Shown here in pieces: positions 59,339-64,000 of a stretch of DNA of 64,000 bases. Position 1 is the stretch's first letter; every line of letters begins with the position of its first letter. Both the position numbers and the translations under genes were made by a program. The DNA is from Mesostigma viride (Eukaryota > Streptophyta > Mesostigmatophyceae > Mesostigmatales > Mesostigmataceae), in assembly GCA_009746045.1 (NCBI GenBank), contig RPFO01001941.1, forward strand, positions 64,001-128,000, given 5' to 3'. The notes beneath the pieces are model-generated. The model saw only the letters and a list, made by a program, of their open reading frames with translations, ran no database searches and was not told the origin of the DNA.

Positions 59339-60900
59339 ATGCCCGTACGAAAGCCCGCATCCGCGCCGTCTAAGAAGCCGCGAGCCGCGCGTACTAGGAC
59401 GAGGAAGAGTCACGTCGCGAGGGCGGGCGAGGTCGAGGGTGCGAGCGACGAAGAGGTCAATGCCGACCGCGAGGAGCCGGGGTTGAGTATCACCGAAGCG
59501 GTCGCGAAAGAGAAGACGCTGAAACGGGTGGCAAATAAAGCCTTCCGCGCCGAAACGGATGGCCCCCCTCTTTCGGACGAGCAGCTCGCGATAATGGACA
59601 AAAAAATATTGAAAGCGATGGAAAAAGCTGAAAAGGAGGCGGACAGGTGGGACCAAACCATGAAGAATGTACCAAAGAAACGTAGGAGCATTCACGCCGT
59701 GCCCCCCCCTAGGGTGCATGTCAAACTGGAGGAACCTGCCGAGACATTTTACAACCCGGCAACGGGTCGCACGGAGCTCCCGAACAAGTGGGTCGAGTTC
59801 AACGAATTGAACGGAATCGATCTCAAGAACAAGATGTCAGGATGGTCGAAGGAAGAAACGGCGCGACGGTTTCGCGAGTTCTCGGAAAAGGTCGATAGGG
59901 GGAGATTGACCTCAACGAGTTGGTGCGCGCAAGGGGCGCCAATTGGAATCGACAGGTTGGGCCAGGAATGACGAAGGCCACGCAACAGGTACGCCCCCCC
60001 CTTGGCGGTATGAGAGGGCGTTGGAACAAGGCCATTCGAGAGTTCGAGAATCTAACCGGACACAAGAGGGACGAGCTGGTGAAGGATGGCAAGTTACAAC
60101 TCACGGAGAAGGACTTGAGGACGGCAGGGATGATCGTCAACAAGAACTTCTTCAACAACTCGTTCCCGATGCACGAGGTCCTGTTGAGACTCGAAAATGA
60201 GGGCGAGGGGTATGCCAACGTTGGCTCAGCGTACGCGCTCGGAAAACACAAAATCGCCATCAACAAGGACGAATTCGAGAGAGGCGCAGTTGACAAAGAC
60301 AGGTTTTTGATAGGAGAGGGAAGTCTGATCCGAAACGACGCCCAGCAACTTTTGCAGACCCTAGCTCATGAGATGGTCCATTCTGCGAACGCGAGATGGG
60401 CCCCTGCGACCGACCTGAAATACGACTACCACGGCCCCGATTTCCAACGCCACAATCGGCTGTTCAACGGACTCGACACCACTCACGACTACTTCGGCCA
60501 CGTGATAGAAAAGAATAAGATTCCCTCTTTCGACGAAACGGGAGATTTTTTGGAGGTGAAATTACCTCCTCGAGGCGCGTCTACCGATAAGTCTCGGTAT
60601 TACAACAGCACCTTGCCGTACACGCGAGCTGAACTCGAACAAGGCAATCGCGAGGGGGATCGAATAGGATTGGAGGAGATGCGAAATCGCAGACCGAAGC
60701 AGGCCGCACGCATAGAGTCGGGGAGGAAGAAAAGGAAGTCGTCGTACTACCTGCCCTTGTTCGACCCCGAGGACGAAGACACGCGCGAGAAGAGACTCTA
60801 CGCCATGGCCGAGGTTTTGGGTCACACGGAACACCCCGTACAAGACCCCATCTCGAAGATCCAACGCAAGAGGGCTCGTTCTTCTAAATCTCTCAAGTAA
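59339..60900 (+). CDS. SprT-like zinc metalloprotease with basic N-terminal domain, frameshifted
   Basis: From the ATG at 59339 the first frame is a basic, helical domain (KPRAARTRTRKSHVARAGEV; KWVEFNELNGIDLKNKMSGW). Near 59895, at a GGGGG run, the sense moves to a second frame (LNELVRARGANWNRQVG). That frame carries the metalloprotease: the zinc motif AHEMVHS with His-Glu-x-x-His at 60367-60381, then a third ligand candidate in YHGPDFQRHNRLFNGL, the layout of SprT/Spartan-like domains that cut DNA-protein crosslinks. Total about 520 residues. The C-terminus is basic. The family fits DNA repair in a large genome; the N-terminal extension is unlike host Spartan proteins. Confidence 0.7.
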
Positions 60901-60910
60901 GTGTGAAGAC

Positions 60911-61701
60911 ATGCCGCGGGCCGTTAAAGGGCACAGGACACGGGCCCCTGTCTTCAGAACTGCCGGGGGGGTACTGACGCAAGTCATGCCGCTGGTGGAC
61001 CGCAAGAACATCAACAAGGCGTACCACGCCGCGCAGGACCGGTTGGACGACCCCGACATGATACTGCACGAATTGGAACTGCGGAGAATGATCGACGGCC
61101 ATTGGAACCCGTACGACCGCGTGACGAACGCGTCCGGGGTATCGCGACCTCCGCCCGACGGTTCCGCGTGGGGTCACCGGTACTTTTACGACCAAGAGGC
61201 GGAAAGACTCGCGAGCGACACGTGGGACAAAGGGTGGCGATTCGCGCCCGAGTTCGTTCGCGGGTCGCGTCACGCGGCGATCGACGTGCACGAAAAGATG
61301 CGGGGAATAGCCGCGAAAAGGATGGACAAACGCGCTCTCATCGACAACATGCATCTCATGTTGCCCACCCCCGACCGCTCCGCCGACCCTTCGGCGCCCG
61401 CGCACTCGTACGGCGCCGGACTCCTCGCCGTGGACCGCGCGACGGCCGAGAACACGCGTCCCTACCAACGCCCCACCGGATGGGGCGCCCCCTCCCCCCG
61501 AACATGTGGGAGGGGGCGTCGGCAGCACCCGAATGGACCGGCCCGAGCGGGTGGGATGTCTACTACGGGGACGCCGCGACGAACGGGTGGGACGACGATC
61601 ACAGTGTTGGACAGACAAAGCGGAGGCGAAAGAGAGCTACGCCCGCGCGCAAGAAGAAGACGACACCCGTATCTAGCAAACGTAAGAGACGGAATAAATA
61701 A
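60911..61701 (+). CDS. Basic structural-type protein, frameshifted
   Basis: The first frame from the ATG at 60911 has VMPLVDRKNINKAYHAAQDR, MILHELELRRMIDGHWNPYD and WGHRYFYDQEAERLASDTWD. At a CCCCCC run near 61493-61500 the sense moves to a frame with MWEGASAAPEWTGPSGWDVY and a basic tail (RRRKRATPARKKKTTP) ending at 61701. Total about 262 residues. The lesion lies exactly in a homopolymer. The gene follows the SprT-like gene by ten bases. Basic tail and aromatic content suggest a DNA- or capsid-bound virion protein; family not recognised. Confidence 0.6.
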
Positions 61702-61755
61702 ATGCTTTATTGATCATCGACATCATCATTCACATCGAGTCTACATCTCCTTGCA

Positions 61756-62949
61756 TCAAGGCCAGCGCGCGCTCCCATCCGAGCGGACGCTCGTCGAACT
61801 CGGACGCCGGTATCGGCCGGGGGGGACCACGACGCTCGCGGGGGCGGCGAAGACCGGGGAGGAGGTATCCGGAGGCGGGAAAGGATGCGTCCCCTCCTGT
61901 GCGTCAGCCACGCCCGCGGCCAACATCTGCACGAGCTGATACACGGACATTCCCGGTACCGCGTACGAGACAGGATCGACAAACAGTCGCGAGGCGGACA
62001 GCGAGGAGGCGGGTAACTGGTACACGACAGGCGCAGGCGGGGGCGCTCCCCCGAACCCTCTCACTTGGTACGAGTCCAGGAGATGCGACACGTAGTTCAG
62101 CACCAGTTGTCGATTGCGTATCTGGGTGTCCGACGCCATGACGTCCTCGCCCACCTCCTTCGACAGCGCCGCCTTGACCATCCCCTTGTAGGTCATGAGG
62201 CCGGTGTATCCAGCGTGGGGGTCGACCGCGACCAGCTGGCAAAAGTACGCGTGCCACTGGGGGACGTAGTCCCCGTCCAGCATCATCATCGTCTCCCGCC
62301 CGGCTTCCCCGTTCTCCGCCAGCTGGATCATCATCTCCACCATCTCGGCCGCCATGCGCTCGAGTCCCATGACAAGCGAGGCCTTGTCCTTCTTCGCCTT
62401 GACGATCTCGGGATGGCGGAACAGATGGAGGGTCGACCGGCGTTGAAACCCTAAACGTTGGACCTGGCGGTCGAGCCGATTCAGCTCGACCTCGTTGAAG
62501 GCGTGCCGCGTGACAGGATCCTCGAAGGTCCCGGAATCCAGTATGAATTCCGCGAGCCTCGGAGCGTCGAACCCAATGACGGTCCTGTCCGGCAACACGA
62601 GCTTGAACACGCGGGATTTGTGCGGGAGCGGTTCGAGCATGATCATGTCCTCCTTGTTTTTCGGGAACAGGGCGACGTGCTTCTTGATGCGCGCGATCGC
62701 CTTGGCCCTCGCGAGGAACGTCCTCCTCGCCCATCGCTGGATCTTGCGCGCGGCCAGCACGGCGACCAGACTGGCTTCCGCCTGCCGCTTGGTGATCCAT
62801 TTGGGGGTGACGAACCCCAGTTTCGTACACAGCTGACGGATATCGACCACCGTGAGCGGGGAGAACCGTCTCTTCCCTATACCCTTCACGACCGACGCGT
62901 TCAAGGCCAGACTCCGACATATCCTAACAGGAGGTAGTTTTTTCCTCAT
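61756..62949 (-). CDS. IQ-motif and U-box-like protein (397 residues)
   Basis: An intact protein with an IQ-type motif near residues 65-90 (LAARKIQRWARRTFLARAKA), the calmodulin-binding pattern IQxxxR...R. After it comes a block with FKLVLPDRTVIGFDAPRLAE and FEDPVTRHAFNEVELNRLDR, which resembles the DPVT...F....L core of U-box/RING-like E3 ligase folds (no Cys needed). The C-terminal part is helical and ends in a Pro/Ser-rich tail. A viral protein combining calcium sensing and ubiquitin transfer would be notable but is inferred only from motifs. Confidence 0.55.
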   Translation of the reverse strand: MRKKLPPVRICRSLALNASVVKGIGKRRFSPLTVVDIRQLCTKLGFVTPKWITKRQAEASLVAVLAARKIQRWARRTFLARAKAIARIKKHVALFPKNKEDMIMLEPLPHKSRVFKLVLPDRTVIGFDAPRLAEFILDSGTFEDPVTRHAFNEVELNRLDRQVQRLGFQRRSTLHLFRHPEIVKAKKDKASLVMGLERMAAEMVEMMIQLAENGEAGRETMMMLDGDYVPQWHAYFCQLVAVDPHAGYTGLMTYKGMVKAALSKEVGEDVMASDTQIRNRQLVLNYVSHLLDSYQVRGFGGAPPPAPVVYQLPASSLSASRLFVDPVSYAVPGMSVYQLVQMLAAGVADAQEGTHPFPPPDTSSPVFAAPASVVVPPGRYRRPSSTSVRSDGSARWP

Positions 62950-63099
62950 TCCCTACAGAGCCCCCGGAGAATAATCCGTCGAGAGAGATGAGGAGGAGGA
63001 GCGAGAGGCGGCTTATCAACCCTTCCGACCGATGTCGGTTAGCCGACACGATCGTGTTGGAATGGGGTTACAAATATAACCGCCGCGTATATCGAGACG

Positions 63100-63347
63100 A
63101 TGGACGATTTCGAGATCGATCGGACGGCCATGGTCAAAATGTTCGAACAACTCGGCGGGCTACCGTCGGATCTGATCGACGCGCTCAAGGCCGCGGAAAC
63201 GGACGCGGAGTTCATCGACGCGATCGAAACCATATCCCGACGGCGGTTATCGCCCCCCGCCGGCGCCCCGCACCCACCCCCACCCCCAAACCCCAGAAAA
63301 TGTGGCGCAAAATGGCGACGTTGAGAGCCAGGAGACGTTGTAAATAA
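63100..63347 (+). CDS. Small acidic helical protein with basic tail, probably frameshifted
   Basis: From the ATG at 63100 (MDDFEIDRTAMVKMFEQLGG) a compact helical domain continues to IETISRRRL. A Pro-rich linker follows, written by CCCACCCCCACCCCC near 63270-63295. After that, the frame without a stop at 63324 reads PKPQKMWRKMATLRARRRCK and ends at 63347. About 82 residues in all. The change of frame is inside the C-runs. No family recognised. Confidence 0.5.
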
Positions 63348-63368
63348 CTTTATTTATCCGAATATGTA

Positions 63369-64000
63369 TCACAAAAGGTCCAAGTTCATGGCGGACTCGT
63401 GAGGACCGTTCACCACTATCAAATGGGCGATGGCGGAGGCCACCGCGTGGAACGGCGTCAACCCGCTGGCATGTTGGTACACGTCCTTGGCGACCCCGAG
63501 TATGGCGTTCACGAGGGCTTCCGCGACTTCGCGCGTGACCCCCTTGGCCTGCACCATGGACGCGACGTGCACTAGGGAGCAGACGGCGACCACGTCCACG
63601 TCGGCGGCGTGCATGGCGGTGGCGAGGGCGAGTCGCAAGAGAGCGGAGTCGACGGGGTCGTCGCTTTGAGCTCTGCGTACGAAGTGCGACGCGAGCGTTT
63701 GCAAGACCCCGACTTGATCGACTTCCGCTACAAACTCGGACAACCGCGAGTCATGAAACAGGGCGACGGCGGAGTCAAAGTCCCCCGCGCGCTTCGAGAA
63801 GTCCGGCGCCGGCGCCTCGCCGTCTCGACGATCGTGGATTTCGGCGTCGACGGCGGCGTACAGGTCCCTCCACTGCGAGGGGGATATCGACATCCCGTCG
63901 AAACCGGACAGGTATTGCAAGGACGTTGAGCGGGCGACGGCGAACACCGGACACCCGTACTGTTCTCGCGCCTCTTTCGGGAACAGCAGAGCCCCGAGAC
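63369..64000 (-). CDS. Helical hypothetical protein, N-terminus beyond the window
   Basis: The minus-strand frame ends at 63369 and stays open to the window edge (LFPKEAREQYGCPVFAVARS), so only the C-terminal 210 residues are present. It is Ala/Val-rich and helical (SALLRLALATAMHAADVDVV; EALVNAILGVAKDVYQHASG), without membrane segments or motifs I can name. The ORF start listed at an internal GTG is not the true start, since the frame is open upstream. Confidence 0.55.
   Translation of the reverse strand, partial: LGALLFPKEAREQYGCPVFAVARSTSLQYLSGFDGMSISPSQWRDLYAAVDAEIHDRRDGEAPAPDFSKRAGDFDSAVALFHDSRLSEFVAEVDQVGVLQTLASHFVRRAQSDDPVDSALLRLALATAMHAADVDVVAVCSLVHVASMVQAKGVTREVAEALVNAILGVAKDVYQHASGLTPFHAVASAIAHLIVVNGPHESAMNLDLL

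Overview
The window looks like part of a large nucleocytoplasmic DNA virus (Nucleocytoviricota, phycodnavirus-like). Hallmarks are a VLTF3-like late transcription factor, PCNA, an A32-type packaging ATPase, four major capsid protein (MCP) genes, and several small families I associate with algal giant viruses (DUF5767-like, DUF5762-like, DUF5757-like and a 'KTPGGLT' protein). Viral genes are intron-free, GC-rich in third codon positions, packed on both strands with gaps of tens of bases, and often preceded by a short ATATAG/GTATAC-type box a few bases before the ATG. Two insertions look like eukaryotic host elements: an 8.75 kb DNA transposon inside PCNA and an 8.5 kb Ty1/Copia-type LTR retrotransposon inside an MCP gene. 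This suggests an endogenized giant virus in a eukaryotic (probably green-algal) genome, but the host is an inference.

Layout. 1-1747: start of an unknown minus-strand gene, VLTF3, and the 3' part of PCNA. 1748-10502: a DNA transposon with 31-bp terminal inverted repeats and a 3-bp target duplication, carrying a 173-bp tandem repeat, one convincing orphan ORF, a nearly perfect 296-bp-arm palindrome and more than 1 kb of GTGGGC-type hexamer satellite. 10503-13546: 5' part of PCNA, a small NPFDIGN protein, an acidic protein and a LysM protein. 13543-30021: capsid locus, with one MCP interrupted by the retrotransposon (14375-22879) followed by three more MCP genes; the 1032-residue one carries about 600 extra residues with laminin-G/concanavalin-like signatures. 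30119-40637: packaging ATPase, JAMM-like protein, small membrane proteins and probable virion proteins, including a duplicated family with one broken copy. 40623-44630: a heavily frameshifted, unusually long DDE (IS630/Tc1-like) transposase relic. 44655-54276: membrane and structural proteins, including a broken fibre-like gene of about 1240 residues with LamG-like modules, and a PhyH-like dioxygenase. 54273-64000: MSV199-like nuclease candidate, F-box-like protein, DUF5767-like protein, SprT-like metalloprotease, IQ/U-box-like protein and others.

How the genes work together. The set is mostly late functions: transcription (VLTF3), replication clamp (PCNA), packaging (A32), capsid (MCPs) and surface fibres or lectin-like domains. 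Many otherwise well-conserved genes contain one or two frameshifts. Several lie in or beside C/G runs, and they also occur inside the retrotransposon, whose two LTRs look identical. Part of the apparent decay may therefore be sequencing indels. The two transposon insertions are not explained that way. No rRNA, tRNA or CRISPR array was recognised.
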